A DNA stretch of 64,000 nucleotides from Nocardiopsis gilva YIM 90087 (GCF_002263495.1 NZ_CP022753.1:5394001-5458000), one strand, 5' to 3'; counted from the first letter of the stretch, positions 40,144 to 48,880 are shown. Notes: a model not told the origin generated them from the letters alone. Translations and numbers: made by a program.

Positions 40144-42981
40144 GTGCAGGCAGCAAAAGAACAGCGAGTCACCGGCATCGGCACTCGCCTCCGCAAAATC
40201 GTCCTGGCCCCCACGGCGGCCCTCATCGCGCTGTGGCTGGTGGTGACCGGCTATCTCGGCTACAGCGCCGTTCTCCAGTACGCCCTCGTCCAAGGGAACC
40301 GGGAGCTGCTGACCCCGTCGGCGGTCGCGCTCACCGCGGTCATGGACGAGCGATCGGCCACGATCGCCTTCCTGGAGGACCCGGACGGGCAGCGCGACGC
40401 GCTGCGCAAGGCGCGCGCCACCTCCGACGAGCACATGAGCACCTTCCTTGACAAGTTCAAGGATGTCCTGCCCTACTCGCCCGAGCGCGTCCAGGAGCGC
40501 CTCCACGACCTGGACGAGCAGTTCTCCGAGATCGAGGACTTCCGCGCACACGTCGACGACGACGTGAAGAACGGGGAGGGCTCCCGTCAGTCGGTCCTGA
40601 GCTACTACAACGACCTCTCCGAGGCCGGGGCCGACCTGTTCGAGGAGGTCGGGCGCACCGGGCACGCCGCCGAGACCATCGGTCCGGGCATGACCGCCGT
40701 CTACACCTTCCGCGTGGTCGACACCCTCGGGCAGGCCGACGCCCAGCTCGCCCGCGGCATGGCCACCGGCGAGCTCTCCCGGGAGGACCAGGTGGAGTTC
40801 ACCCGGCTCGTCGGTTCCTACCGCGGCACGGTCGAGGCGCTCCACGAGTACTACGGGCCCGAGACCGGTCAGAAGCTGCGGGAGCTACAGAAGAGCGACG
40901 AGTGGGCGAAGCTGGAGAAGCTGGAGAACGAGATCTCCGACCGCCCCATCGGCACCACGACGGACCCGATCACCGGAGAGACCAGCCAGGACCTGTCCAT
41001 GCCGGTGGACGCCGAGGAGTGGCAGGCGGCCTATGCCCCGGTGAAGTCGACCCTCACCGACATCGGCGCCGAGCAGTCCCTGCAGACATCGGAGATCCAG
41101 GAGGGCGTGGCGGTTCGGGCCATCAGCTACGCCGTCGGGGGCAGCATCGGCATCGCCGTGCTGTCGATCCTGGCGTTCGGCTACGCGCGCCGGGCCGCGG
41201 AAAGCCTGATTGACCGGCTCAACGGGCTCCGCGACGACACGCGCGACCTCTCCGAGGTCAAGCTGCCCACGATCATGGAGCGGCTCGGTCGGCACGAACC
41301 CGTGGACCTCGACTCCGAGCTGCCCGACCTGATCTCGCGCCAGGAGGGCGACGAGATCGGGCAGGTCGCCCGCTCGTTCGACACCGCCCAGCGCACCGCC
41401 GTCCAGGCCGCGGTGCGCCAGGCCGAGCTGCGCCAGGGCATCAACCGGGTGTTCCTCAACATCGCGCACCGCAGCCAGACGCTGGTCCACCGGCAGCTGC
41501 GCCTGCTCGACAAGATGGAGCACGAGCAGGAGGACCCGGAGCACCTCACCGAGCTGTTCAAGCTGGACCACCTGGCCACGCGCGCGCGGCGCAACGCCGA
41601 GAACCTGCTGATCCTCGGCGGTGAGACGCCGGGCCGCACCTGGCACCGCCCGATGCCACTGATCGACGTCCTGCGCGGGGCGATCTCGGAATCCGGCGAC
41701 TACACCCGCGTGGAACGGCAGCACATCGCGCGGGTCCAGCTCAAGGGCCCGGCCGTCGCCGACGTCATCCACCTCGTCGCCGAGCTGGTCGACAACGCCA
41801 CGACCTTCTCCCCGCCGCACACCCAGGTCCGCCTCAGCAGCGACCAGGTGCCCAACGGTGTCGTGGTCGAGATCGAGGACCGCGGCCTGGGCATGCGCGA
41901 GGACGAGTTCGAGGCCGCCAACGAGCTCCTGGCCCACCCGCCGGAGTTCGACGTCATGCGGCTCAACGAGAAGATGCGCCTGGGCCTGTTCGTCGTCTCG
42001 CGCCTGGCGCACCGCCACGACATCAAGGTCCAGCTGCGTTCGTCGCCCTACGGAGGCGTGCAGGCGATCGTCCTGCTGCCCACGGCCGTCATCGCCGGCG
42101 ACCCGCTCGCCCTGCCCCAGGGGGTCGAGGACACCGGGGAGCAGCGGATCATCCCCGCGAGGGAGGAGTCCCCCGAGCAGGACGGCACCGCCGAATCCGG
42201 TGGCGGGCTGCGCCGCTGCACGGACGGCAACGACGGCAGCGGCACCGCAGGCGACGACACCCCCCCTTCCAGCGGTGGACTGCGCCGCTGCACCGACGGC
42301 AACGACGGCAGCGGCACCGCAGGCGACGACACCCCCCCTTCCAGCGGTGGACTGCGCCGCTGCACCGACGGCAACGACGGCAGCGGCACGGCCGGCTTCT
42401 CGGCCATCGGGCCGACGCACAGCGTGAACGGCACGAAGGAGAAGGACCCCGCACTGGCCCCGGGGGCGCTCACCGGCGATGTGCTGGCGAGCACCCCGAC
42501 CCCGCCCTCTTCTTCGTCCGACACCGGCGCGCGCCCGTCGCTGCCCCGGCGCGAGCTGCGACCCGGTGTGTGGAAGGGCGCCGACGAGCTGCGCCAGCAC
42601 TCGCAGGACCGCCCGAAGCCGCCGACGCTGCCGCGTCGTCGCGAGGCGGCCCCCAACGACGTGTCACCGGTATCCCCCGCTCCGGTCGACGCCTCGGCAC
42701 CGACCGACACGCCTACGGCTTCTGAGGAGGGATCGGCCACGACGAACGACGGACGCCCGACGCTGCCCCGACGCACCCCCCAGGTGAATCTGGCCCCGCA
42801 GCTCTCCGAGGAACCCGAGGCGACCCCCACACCCGACAGCTCCAGCCCCCAGCAGGATGAGGACCGCTCGACGCGGCTGCGCCGCAACATGGCCGCATTC
42901 CAGCAGGGCACCGAACGAGGTCGGCTCGAGGCGAAACAGCGCCAGAACGACAGCGAGAGCGAGAAGGACTCCCGATCTTGA
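40144..42981 (+). CDS. cvnA: Conservon sensor kinase-like protein CvnA
   Basis: 945 residues from GTG 40144 (GGAG 4 bases before); the frame extends upstream without support. Membrane segment at about 18-40 (VLAPTAALIALWLVVTGYLG), an extracellular nitrate/nitrite-sensor-like helical domain (about 45-320: TAVMDERSATIAFLEDPDGQ; GPGMTAVYTFRVVDTLGQAD), a second membrane segment (about 326-348), HAMP-like linker and a HATPase domain (AELVDNATTFSPPHTQV about 543, EIEDRGLGM about 575, LGLFVVSRLAHRHDIKVQLR about 612). The dimerisation region lacks a canonical His box (NRVFLNIAHRSQTLVHRQLR). The 260-residue tail is disordered, Pro-rich, carries a 24-residue tandem repeat and repeats the motif LPRR. 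First gene of cvnABCD. Confidence 0.92.
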   Translation: MQAAKEQRVTGIGTRLRKIVLAPTAALIALWLVVTGYLGYSAVLQYALVQGNRELLTPSAVALTAVMDERSATIAFLEDPDGQRDALRKARATSDEHMSTFLDKFKDVLPYSPERVQERLHDLDEQFSEIEDFRAHVDDDVKNGEGSRQSVLSYYNDLSEAGADLFEEVGRTGHAAETIGPGMTAVYTFRVVDTLGQADAQLARGMATGELSREDQVEFTRLVGSYRGTVEALHEYYGPETGQKLRELQKSDEWAKLEKLENEISDRPIGTTTDPITGETSQDLSMPVDAEEWQAAYAPVKSTLTDIGAEQSLQTSEIQEGVAVRAISYAVGGSIGIAVLSILAFGYARRAAESLIDRLNGLRDDTRDLSEVKLPTIMERLGRHEPVDLDSELPDLISRQEGDEIGQVARSFDTAQRTAVQAAVRQAELRQGINRVFLNIAHRSQTLVHRQLRLLDKMEHEQEDPEHLTELFKLDHLATRARRNAENLLILGGETPGRTWHRPMPLIDVLRGAISESGDYTRVERQHIARVQLKGPAVADVIHLVAELVDNATTFSPPHTQVRLSSDQVPNGVVVEIEDRGLGMREDEFEAANELLAHPPEFDVMRLNEKMRLGLFVVSRLAHRHDIKVQLRSSPYGGVQAIVLLPTAVIAGDPLALPQGVEDTGEQRIIPAREESPEQDGTAESGGGLRRCTDGNDGSGTAGDDTPPSSGGLRRCTDGNDGSGTAGDDTPPSSGGLRRCTDGNDGSGTAGFSAIGPTHSVNGTKEKDPALAPGALTGDVLASTPTPPSSSSDTGARPSLPRRELRPGVWKGADELRQHSQDRPKPPTLPRRREAAPNDVSPVSPAPVDASAPTDTPTASEEGSATTNDGRPTLPRRTPQVNLAPQLSEEPEATPTPDSSSPQQDEDRSTRLRRNMAAFQQGTERGRLEAKQRQNDSESEKDSRS
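42203..42396 (+). repeat. 72-base tandem repeat inside cvnA
   Basis: Two full units and one partial unit of 72 bases, anchored by CTGCGCCGCTGCAC at 42208, 42280 and 42352. Each unit encodes SGGLRRCTDGNDGSGTAGDD plus TPPS; the third stops after SGTAG. The units are nearly identical at the DNA level, which suggests recent expansion and likely copy-number variation between strains. Each contains one cysteine (RRCTDG) in an otherwise cysteine-free disordered tail. Confidence 0.9.
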
Positions 42982-43427
42982 CCAACAACGCCGCAATGGA
43001 CCTGAACTGGCTGCTGGACGAGCTCGTCGAGCGGGCCGCCGGTGCCAAGTACGCCATCGTCCTGTCCGCCGACGGCCTGCTGATCGGCCGCTCCCAGGAG
43101 CTGAGCAAGGACGACGCCGAACAGCTCTCCGCCGTGGCCTCGGCGTTCCAGAGCCTGGCCCGCGGCACCGGCCGCCAGTTCCGCGGCGGACAGGTGTTGC
43201 AGACCGTCGTGGAGATGGAGCACGCCTACCTGTTCGTCACCGGCGCCGGGAGCGGCGCCTGCCTCGCGGTTATCGCCGACGAGGGATCCGACGTCGGCCT
43301 CATCGCCTACGAGATGAACGTCCTGGTGGAGCAGGCCGGGAGGTTCCTCAACGCCGCTCCCCGCGAGAACGGCGGCACCGGCGAGACGTCGACTGTCGGC
43401 GGAGCCGCCGAGAATGCCACCGGTTGA
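42978..43427 (+). CDS. cvnB: Roadblock/LC7-domain protein CvnB
   Basis: 149 residues. Starts at TTG 42978, overlapping the cvnA stop (TTGA), or at ATG 42996. DLNWLLDELVERAAGAKYAI, VLSADGLLIGRSQELSKDDA, EQLSAVASAFQSLARGTGRQ, TVVEMEHAYLFVTGAGSGAC and DVGLIAYEMNVLVEQAGRFL form a complete roadblock/LC7 fold, as in MglB-like regulators of small GTPases. In conservons CvnB is thought to act with CvnD as a GTPase-regulating partner at the membrane. The last 20 residues are disordered. Confidence 0.92.
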   Translation: MTNNAAMDLNWLLDELVERAAGAKYAIVLSADGLLIGRSQELSKDDAEQLSAVASAFQSLARGTGRQFRGGQVLQTVVEMEHAYLFVTGAGSGACLAVIADEGSDVGLIAYEMNVLVEQAGRFLNAAPRENGGTGETSTVGGAAENATG

Positions 43428-43441
43428 GGCGGAGGTGAGCC

Positions 43442-43813
43442 ATGTCAGATCACAATGAGGAGCACGAGGCGGACTCGGTCGGTCCGCTGGTACGCCCCTA
43501 TGTCATCGCACAGGGGCGGCAGCGCTCCGACACCGTCAAGTTGGACATGGTCAGCGTGGTCATCGCGGCCCGTGCCGAGGTCGACGAGATGTCCCTCGAA
43601 CCCGAGCAGGTGCGGATCCTGGAATTCTGCCGCCGCCCGCAGTCCGTGGCGGAGGTGTCCTCGCACCTGGGCCTTCCGATCGCGGTGACCAAGGTTCTGA
43701 TCGGCGACCTCATCGGCCGGGGCTATGTCCTGGCTCGCGCCCCCTACACAACCGAGAGCCCGGTCAGCCGGGACGTACTCCAGGCGGTACTCGATGGCAT
43801 CCAACGACTCTGA
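43442..43813 (+). CDS. cvnC: DUF742 protein CvnC
   Basis: 123 residues; ATG 43442 behind GGAGG. GPLVRPYVIAQGRQRSDTVK at the N-terminus is the DUF742 signature, followed by PEQVRILEFCRRPQSVAEVS and HLGLPIAVTKVLIGDLIGRG, a winged-helix-like end. It is the third conservon gene, 14 bases after cvnB, and overlaps cvnD by 20 bases, so translation is coupled. Confidence 0.92.
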   Translation: MSDHNEEHEADSVGPLVRPYVIAQGRQRSDTVKLDMVSVVIAARAEVDEMSLEPEQVRILEFCRRPQSVAEVSSHLGLPIAVTKVLIGDLIGRGYVLARAPYTTESPVSRDVLQAVLDGIQRL

Positions 43814-44381
43814 CCGCGCGGCGGAGCACATCCCCTCCGCGATCAAGATCCTCGTCGCAGGCGGTTTCGGAGCCGGTAAGACCACCCTCGTCGGTTCGGT
43901 CAGCGAGGTGACCCCGCTCAACACCGAGGAGGTGATGACCGAGGCGAGCCTCGGCGTGGACGACCTCGCCGGGGTGGAGGCGAAGACCACCACCACGGTC
44001 GCGCTCGACTTCGGCCGGATCACCATCTCCGACCAGCTCGTGCTGTACCTGTTCGGCACCCCGGGCCAGGAGCGCTTCTGGTTCATGTGGGAGGAGCTGG
44101 CGGTCGGCGCGCTGGGGGCGGTGGTCATCGCCGACACCCGGCGGCTGGAGACCTGCTTCGCCGCGGTCGACTTCTTCGAGCGGCGCGGGCTGCCGTTCGT
44201 GGTCGCGGTGAACTGCTTCGAGGGGGCGCACCGCTACGACGTGGACGAGGTCGCCGCCGCGCTCAACATCCCCTCCGGCATTCCCGTTGTCCTGTGCGAC
44301 GTGCGTGAGCGCGAATCGAGCAAGGAGGTCCTGCTGACGCTCGTGCGGCACGTCGCCGAGAGCATGGCCATGCCGGTGTAG
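43794..44381 (+). CDS. cvnD: Conservon GTPase CvnD
   Basis: 195 residues from ATG 43794, inside the end of cvnC; a longer upstream frame is a shadow of cvnC. Small-GTPase features: KILVAGGFGAGKTTLVGSVS (P-loop GxGxGKT, about 18-37), EAKTTTTVALDFGRI (switch I threonine), LFGTPGQERFWFMWEELAVG (switch II, GTPGQE, about 83-102), VVAVNCFEG in place of NKxD, and VVLCDVRE for the SAK-like loop. It is the ATP/GTP-binding component of the conservon, a membrane-associated G-protein-like switch. Two small hairpins follow at 44392-44438. Confidence 0.92.
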   Translation: MASNDSDRAAEHIPSAIKILVAGGFGAGKTTLVGSVSEVTPLNTEEVMTEASLGVDDLAGVEAKTTTTVALDFGRITISDQLVLYLFGTPGQERFWFMWEELAVGALGAVVIADTRRLETCFAAVDFFERRGLPFVVAVNCFEGAHRYDVDEVAAALNIPSGIPVVLCDVRERESSKEVLLTLVRHVAESMAMPV

Positions 44382-44391
44382 GACCTCCCAG

Positions 44392-44438
44392 GTCACACGG
44401 CTCCCTGTGACAACCGGGTTCCACAGGGTCGCACCCGG
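44392..44438 (+). terminator. Probable terminator after the conservon
   Basis: Two stacked hairpins: GTCACA (44392-44397) with TGTGAC (44406-44411), and CCGGGT (44414-44419) with ACCCGG (44433-44438). They start 11 bases after the cvnD stop. Stems are short, so termination may be partial. Confidence 0.4.
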
Positions 44439-44552
44439 CTGGCCGCACCGTTTTCCACCGTCTTACTCTTGCGATGAGTAGGTGGTGGCGTGCACTTTCC
44501 GTGCATTCCACCACCTATCCCCCACAACAACGGCGGAATCGGAAGAGTTCGC

Positions 44553-45506
44553 ATGAAACGGTACGACTGGTACGACGAGATCCACCGGCTGGACGCGGAA
44601 GCCGACTGTCGGCGGATCACCCAGATCCTCGCCTGGCATGAGTTTCCGTGGGACATCACCCAGGCCCTGGGGCTGGCCCTGTACCGCACCTACGCTGTCC
44701 CCAGCATCGGCGGTCTGCTCGACCGCACCCGCGAATTCACCACCCGAACCCAGTACCGCTACGACGACACCGCGCTGCTGCTCGGCGCGATGCTGCACCA
44801 CGGCTTCGAGCCGGGCGAGGGGCGCGACGCGCTGCGTCGGATGAACCAGATGCACCGCTCCTTCGACATCTGCAACGACGACTACCGCTACGTGCTGAGC
44901 ACGTTCGTGGTCATGCCGGTGATCTGGCTCAACGACCTCGGTTACGGGTGGCGCAAGCTGACCGAGCACGAGATCACCGCCGCCACCAACTACTACCGCG
45001 TGCTCGGCAGGCACATGGCGATCAAGGACATCCCGGAGACCTACGCCGAGTTCTACGAGCTCTACGACTCCTACGAGCGGGAGAACTTCGCCTACTCCGA
45101 GGGCGGGCGCGCCGTCTCCGACGCCACCCTCGACCTGATGGTGGACTTCTATCCACCGTGGCAGCGCACGGTCATCCGCCCCTTCAGCATGGCGCTCCTG
45201 GACGACCGCCTGATCCGCGCGTTCGGCTACCCGGCGCCCTCGCGATTCTGGCGCTTCGCCGCCCGCGCGGGGCTGCGGGCCCGGGCGAAGGTCGTCCGGT
45301 TCATGCCGCCGCGCGTGGAGCCCTTCCAGGAGAAGGACAGCCCGAACATCCGCAGCTACCCCCACGGCTACGACGTCAACCGCATCGGCACCTTCCCGCA
45401 GGGGTGCCCGGTCCCCCACGACCTGCTCACCACCGAGGTCCCCGGTACCGACATCCGTGTCCCCGCACCGGGACAGGAACTCGCACCGGAGCAGAAGACG
45501 ACCTGA
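44553..45506 (+). CDS. MpaB/rubber-oxygenase-family (DUF2236-like) protein
   Basis: 317 residues from ATG 44553 (MKRYDWYDEIHRLDAEADCR), with GGAAGAG upstream; the frame opens earlier but without a site. ILAWHEFPWDITQALGLALY, PSIGGLLDRTREFTTRTQYR, YDDTALLLGAMLHHGFEPGE, ALRRMNQMHRSFDICNDDYR, LSTFVVMPVIWLNDLGYGWR and YYRVLGRHMAIKDIPETYAE fit the ER-bound oxygenase MpaB/B'/latex-clearing oxygenase fold, probably haem-binding through a conserved histidine. Actinomycete members are poorly characterised. Upstream at about 44463-44482 TACTC-TTGCGAT-GAGTA gives weak symmetry. A long hairpin closes the gene. Confidence 0.8.
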   Translation: MKRYDWYDEIHRLDAEADCRRITQILAWHEFPWDITQALGLALYRTYAVPSIGGLLDRTREFTTRTQYRYDDTALLLGAMLHHGFEPGEGRDALRRMNQMHRSFDICNDDYRYVLSTFVVMPVIWLNDLGYGWRKLTEHEITAATNYYRVLGRHMAIKDIPETYAEFYELYDSYERENFAYSEGGRAVSDATLDLMVDFYPPWQRTVIRPFSMALLDDRLIRAFGYPAPSRFWRFAARAGLRARAKVVRFMPPRVEPFQEKDSPNIRSYPHGYDVNRIGTFPQGCPVPHDLLTTEVPGTDIRVPAPGQELAPEQKTT

Positions 45507-45515
45507 GTCAGCAAA

Positions 45516-45577
45516 GTTGATCTCGGAGATATTGGGGTCAAAATCGCCCGTGAGACCCCAATATCTCCGAGATCAAC
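45516..45577. terminator. Long perfect hairpin, GTTGATCTCGG family, copy 1
   Basis: Arms of 24 bases (45516-45539 and 45554-45577) pair perfectly; the left arm starts GTTGATCTCGGAGATATTGG and the loop is 14 bases. It lies between two convergent genes and can terminate both. The outer sequence is shared with the hairpins at 46805 and 55833. Confidence 0.85.
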
Positions 45578-45607
45578 GGAGGGACCGGCGAGATCGGTGG
45601 GGAAACG

Positions 45608-46726
45608 TCAGTCGTCCCTGACAACCGTGTTCAGGCGTTCCAGGGTGTCGCCGAACTCCGCCATGAACTCGTAGATGACCTGGGAGGTGGGCTTCACCCG
45701 GTTCAGGCTGCCCACGATCTGACCGACCGGGGACGGCGTGAGCCGGGGATGGCGGATCCGGCCGACCCGGCGCAGCGCGTCGGCGATCAGCATGAACTGC
45801 AGGGGCATGGGCAGTGCCCCGGGTGAGTCCGCGCCCTCCCACGCGTCGGTCCAGTCGTTGCGCAGCATGCGCGCGGGCTTGCCCGTCAGGGACCGCGACC
45901 GGACGGTGTCGCGCGAGGTGGCGCCGAGGATCTGCTCCAGGGATCCGGGCGGGGTGTCGGACTCCTCCGTGGCCAGCCAGACCGAGCCGGTCCACACCCC
46001 CTCGGCCCCCAACGCCATGCCCGCGGCCATCTGCCGACCGCCCCCGATACCGCCCGCCGCGAGCACCGGCGCCGGAGCGACCGCGTCGACGATCTCGGGG
46101 ACCAGCACCATCGTGGCCACGTCTCCGGTGTGCCCGCCGGCCTCGGTGCCCTGGGCGACGATGACGTCGACGCCCACCTCGCGCTGCTTGCGCGCGTGGC
46201 GCACGCTTCCGGCGATCCCGGCGACGGGGACGCCGCAGGCGTTCGCCTGCCCGACCACGTCGGCGGGCGGCGCTCCCAGCGCGTTGGCCAGCAGGCCGAT
46301 GGGGTGGCGCAGCGCGACCTCGACCTGCGGCCGCGCGGTGGCGTCGGTCCATCCGAGCAGGAAGTGCGCGGTGTCCGAGTGCGTGAGCTCAGGAACCCCG
46401 TGCCGGGCGAGCAGGTCGTTGACGAAGTGCCGGTGCTCGTCGGGGATGAACTCCGCCAGCCGGTCCCGCAGCCCCTCGCCATTGGCCGCGGCGAGGTCGG
46501 CCCCCTCGTACATGGCGGGCATGACGACATCGACGCCGTAGGGCCTGCCGCCCACGTGCTCGTCGATCCAGGTGAGTTCGTGTTCCAGTTCCTCGGGCGT
46601 GAAGTAGAGCGCACCGAGCACCCCCATGCCTCCGGCCCTGCTCACAGCGGCGACGACGTCACGGCAGTGGCTGAAGGCGAAGATCGGGAGGTCGATGCCG
46701 AACATCTCGGTCGCACGGGTTCGCAT
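45608..46726 (-). CDS. Nitronate monooxygenase-family flavoprotein
   Basis: 372 residues, TIM-barrel FMN enzyme. MFGIDLPIFAFSHCRDVVAA, VSRAGGMGVLGALYFTPEEL, VDVIVAQGTEAGGHTGDVAT (about 185-205), VLVPEIVDAVAPAPVLAAGG, IGGGRQMAAGMALGAEGVWT are the NPD/NMO signature, including the phosphate-binding GGxxxG. C-terminal residues include LTGKPARMLRNDWTDAWEG. The substrate need not be a nitronate; IpdC-type members reduce sterol ring intermediates. A perfect KstR-like site 22 bases before its ATG supports a link to sterol metabolism, though this subfamily is not IpdC itself. Confidence 0.85.
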   Translation of the reverse strand: MRTRATEMFGIDLPIFAFSHCRDVVAAVSRAGGMGVLGALYFTPEELEHELTWIDEHVGGRPYGVDVVMPAMYEGADLAAANGEGLRDRLAEFIPDEHRHFVNDLLARHGVPELTHSDTAHFLLGWTDATARPQVEVALRHPIGLLANALGAPPADVVGQANACGVPVAGIAGSVRHARKQREVGVDVIVAQGTEAGGHTGDVATMVLVPEIVDAVAPAPVLAAGGIGGGRQMAAGMALGAEGVWTGSVWLATEESDTPPGSLEQILGATSRDTVRSRSLTGKPARMLRNDWTDAWEGADSPGALPMPLQFMLIADALRRVGRIRHPRLTPSPVGQIVGSLNRVKPTSQVIYEFMAEFGDTLERLNTVVRDD

Positions 46727-46747
46727 GCGGTCATGGAAACACGAAAC

Positions 46748-46761
46748 TGAAACACGTTCTA
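46748..46761. promoter_or_regulatory. KstR-like operator before the nitronate monooxygenase-like gene
   Basis: TGAAACACGTTCTA satisfies the KstR pattern TnnAACnnGTTnnA at every fixed position and also keeps the archetypal AACACGTTCTA half. It lies 22-35 bases upstream of the ATG at 46726, where a repressor would cover the promoter. Confidence 0.65.
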
Positions 46762-46804
46762 GACACGCTCCACGAACTGTTTCCCCGAGTGCGCCCCTTC
46801 CCTC

Positions 46805-46866
46805 GTTGATCTCGGTGATATCGACCGAATACTCGCCGGTATTCGGTCGATATCACCGAGATCAAC
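46805..46866. terminator. Long perfect hairpin, GTTGATCTCGG family, copy 2
   Basis: Arms of 28 bases (46805-46832 and 46839-46866) pair perfectly around a 6-base loop. The outer end GTTGATCTCGG is the same as in the other copies, while the inner arm sequence differs and is compensated on both sides. It follows the dprE2 stop by 12 bases on the minus strand and separates it from the next gene. Confidence 0.85.
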
Positions 46867-46878
46867 GGACGAGGAGCG

Positions 46879-47703
46879 TCAGCGGGGCAGCCGTCGCCAC
46901 ACCGGCCGCGGCAGCACGCGCAGACCGGCGAACAGCAGCTGCAGCTTGCGCGGGACCCAGACGACGCAGGACCCCTTGCGCAGACCTTCGGCGACCGCCT
47001 CGGCGACCTGGCGGGCCGTCGCCGGGAAGGGCGCGGATGAGACGTGGGCGGACATGCGCGTGGGCACGTAGCCGGGCCGGACGATCATCACGCGGGCGCC
47101 GGTGCCGTGCAGGGAGTCGCCGAGCCCCTGGGCGAAGCCGTCCAGACCCGCCTTGGCCGCGCCGTAGACGAAGTTGGCGCGGCGCACCCGCACGCCGGCC
47201 ACCGAGGAGATGACCACGAAGGTCCCGTGTCCCTGCTCCTTGAGCCGGGCGGCCACGGCGATGCCGGCGGAGACGTGCCCGGTGAAGTTGGCCGTGGCGG
47301 CGTCGGCGGCGGCCACCGGGTCGGTGTCGAAGACGGCCTGCTCGCCGAGGACGCCGAAGGCGTCGATGACGGCGTCAAGGTCGCCGACGAGCTTCACGGC
47401 CTCGGCGACCGCGTCGGCGTGGGTGTCGGGACGGGCGGCGTCGAAGTCGATCGTGTGGACCGCGGAGGCGCCCAGGGAGAGCAGCCGTTCGGCGGCCTTC
47501 TTTTCGATGCCCTGGCTCTCCGGCCCCCCGTCCTCCTCGATGTCCGCGGCACCGTGCTCGCCCTCCTCGCTCGGGGCGGGCCGGGCCGCCAGCACGACCT
47601 TGCGGGCGCCGTCGCGGACCAGGCGTTCCACGATGGTCAGCCCGATCTCGCTCCGGCCGCCCAGGAGGAGGACCGTGTCCACCGTCCCCACCGCGTTCCG
47701 CAT
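46879..47703 (-). CDS. dprE2: Decaprenylphosphoryl-2-keto-ribose reductase DprE2
   Basis: 274 residues; ATG 47703 follows GAGGAGGAG. VDTVLLLGGRSEIGLTIVER is the NAD(P) loop of short-chain dehydrogenases in the DprE2 form (LLLGGxSEIG). Also IDFDA at about 90, DAVIDAFGVLGEQAV, TFVVISSVAGVRVRRANFVY (catalytic Ser), VYGAAKAGLDGFAQGLGDSL (Tyr-x3-Lys) and VRPGYVPTRMSAHVSSAPFP. Compared with mycobacterial DprE2 there is an acidic insert (EEGEHGAADIEEDGG, about 45-65). With DprE1 it epimerises decaprenylphosphoryl-ribose to the arabinose donor. It is separated from dprE1 by about 8 kb here, whereas in mycobacteria they adjoin. Confidence 0.88.
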   Translation of the reverse strand: MRNAVGTVDTVLLLGGRSEIGLTIVERLVRDGARKVVLAARPAPSEEGEHGAADIEEDGGPESQGIEKKAAERLLSLGASAVHTIDFDAARPDTHADAVAEAVKLVGDLDAVIDAFGVLGEQAVFDTDPVAAADAATANFTGHVSAGIAVAARLKEQGHGTFVVISSVAGVRVRRANFVYGAAKAGLDGFAQGLGDSLHGTGARVMIVRPGYVPTRMSAHVSSAPFPATARQVAEAVAEGLRKGSCVVWVPRKLQLLFAGLRVLPRPVWRRLPR

Positions 47704-47785
47704 GCGCTCCTCCTCGTCCGGGATCTTGGACGTAGCTTCCCAAACCGCGCGGGCCGGGGGAAGAGTCGGCCGCGAAAACCGCGTG

Positions 47786-48349
47786 TCAGCGACGGCCGTG
47801 GCGCACCTTGACCGAGCCGTACGTGATGTGGCCGCTGATCCGGACGTGAAGCGCTCCCGGCTCGGCGCGCTCCGGGACGCGGGAGCGGACGGCGCCGTAG
47901 TCGCTTGTGAGTCCGTCGAGATCGGCCGAGGCGCCGCGCGGGAGGGTGATCAGCACGCTCCCGCTTCGCATCGAGACTTCGATGTCGACCACCGGGTGGG
48001 GGATGGTGGCCTCGGTCAGGTCCAGACGCACCGATCCGGCCTCGGAGCTGACCTTGAGGCGGCGTGGGACGACCCAGTCACCTTTGCGCCTGATCACTCC
48101 GCTGCGCTGGCGCAGTTCGACGGTCTCGGGGCGAGCGGGGACCACGTCGAGCGCGCCGGGCAGGTCGTGCAGCAGCGCCCGCAGCTCGTCGTCGAATGTG
48201 GACTGGTAGGCGGCGGTGGAACGGTCGTTGAACTCGTCGAGGGTGAGGCGCCCATCGGCGTAGGCCTGGCTGATGTGGCGCACGACCTGTTCCCGCTCGG
48301 CGTCGGAGACACGTTGGCGGGGCGAGGGCGATCCGGGCAGCGACTCCAT
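47786..48349 (-). CDS. DUF1707 protein with LiaF-like C-terminal domain
   Basis: 187 residues from ATG 48349. The N-terminus RQRVSDAEREQVVRHISQAY, ADGRLTLDEFNDRSTAAYQS is the DUF1707 (SHOCT-like) helical motif. The C-terminal half is beta-rich, with VSMRSGSVLITLPRGASADL and ALHVRISGHITYGSVKVRHG, like the LiaF/cell-wall-stress response domain; no membrane segment lies between. Such proteins are probably membrane-stress modulators. The frame continues upstream to 48466 without a ribosome site. Confidence 0.8.
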   Translation of the reverse strand: MESLPGSPSPRQRVSDAEREQVVRHISQAYADGRLTLDEFNDRSTAAYQSTFDDELRALLHDLPGALDVVPARPETVELRQRSGVIRRKGDWVVPRRLKVSSEAGSVRLDLTEATIPHPVVDIEVSMRSGSVLITLPRGASADLDGLTSDYGAVRSRVPERAEPGALHVRISGHITYGSVKVRHGRR

Positions 48350-48514
48350 GCAGGCAGCGTATCCAGGGCGCGCTGGCGCGTTGATGCAATTGCTTATGAG
48401 CAATCCCGAAGTCCGCTCACGGGAGGACTGGGGGCGCTTACTCCGGGTAGGGGGTGGACGGCGCATCTATATCCCGCGGAATAAGGTGACACAACCGAAT
48501 AGCAGGAGGCCTTC

Positions 48515-48880
48515 GTGGTCGGATTCGCTGTCGTCTGCTTGACCGGTGCCGCACTGACCGCGGCCGTCCTGATTGTCGTCCGCACGAGGCGGCGTCGGGG
48601 CGGTTCCACCCCCGTGGTCCTCCCCCGCAGGACCGAGGCCGAGAGCGGAGACGAGGCCTGGTACCACGTCCACCGGGCGTTCGCTCCGTGTTCCTCCTGG
48701 ATGGCCGGGATCATCGTGGTCACCGCCCTGCTCGCGGGCACGGTCCCCGTGGAGGTGCTGGAACTGTCCGTCCTGCTGATCCTGACGGGATCGGTCGCCG
48801 TCACGTTCATCTGGAGCGTGATGGCCCCGCGCAGCCCGCTCCACCGCCGCCCCTATGAGTACGAGGACCACTGGGACTGA
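48515..48880 (+). CDS. Small membrane protein, 121 residues
   Basis: GTG 48515 behind AGGAGG. VVGFAVVCLTGAALTAAVLI is an N-terminal membrane segment, followed by a basic loop (RTRRRRGGS), a cytosolic or external middle (DEAWYHVHRAFAPCSSWMAG) and two further hydrophobic segments (IIVVTALLAGTVPVEVLELS; VLLILTGSVAVTFIWSVMAP). No family recognised. It is divergent from the DUF1707 gene and convergent with the response regulator. Confidence 0.65.
   Translation: MVGFAVVCLTGAALTAAVLIVVRTRRRRGGSTPVVLPRRTEAESGDEAWYHVHRAFAPCSSWMAGIIVVTALLAGTVPVEVLELSVLLILTGSVAVTFIWSVMAPRSPLHRRPYEYEDHWD

Noticed and set aside
44463-44482. TACTC-TTGCGAT-GAGTA symmetry before the MpaB-type gene
   Set aside because: Arms of only five bases; expected by chance in a window of this size.
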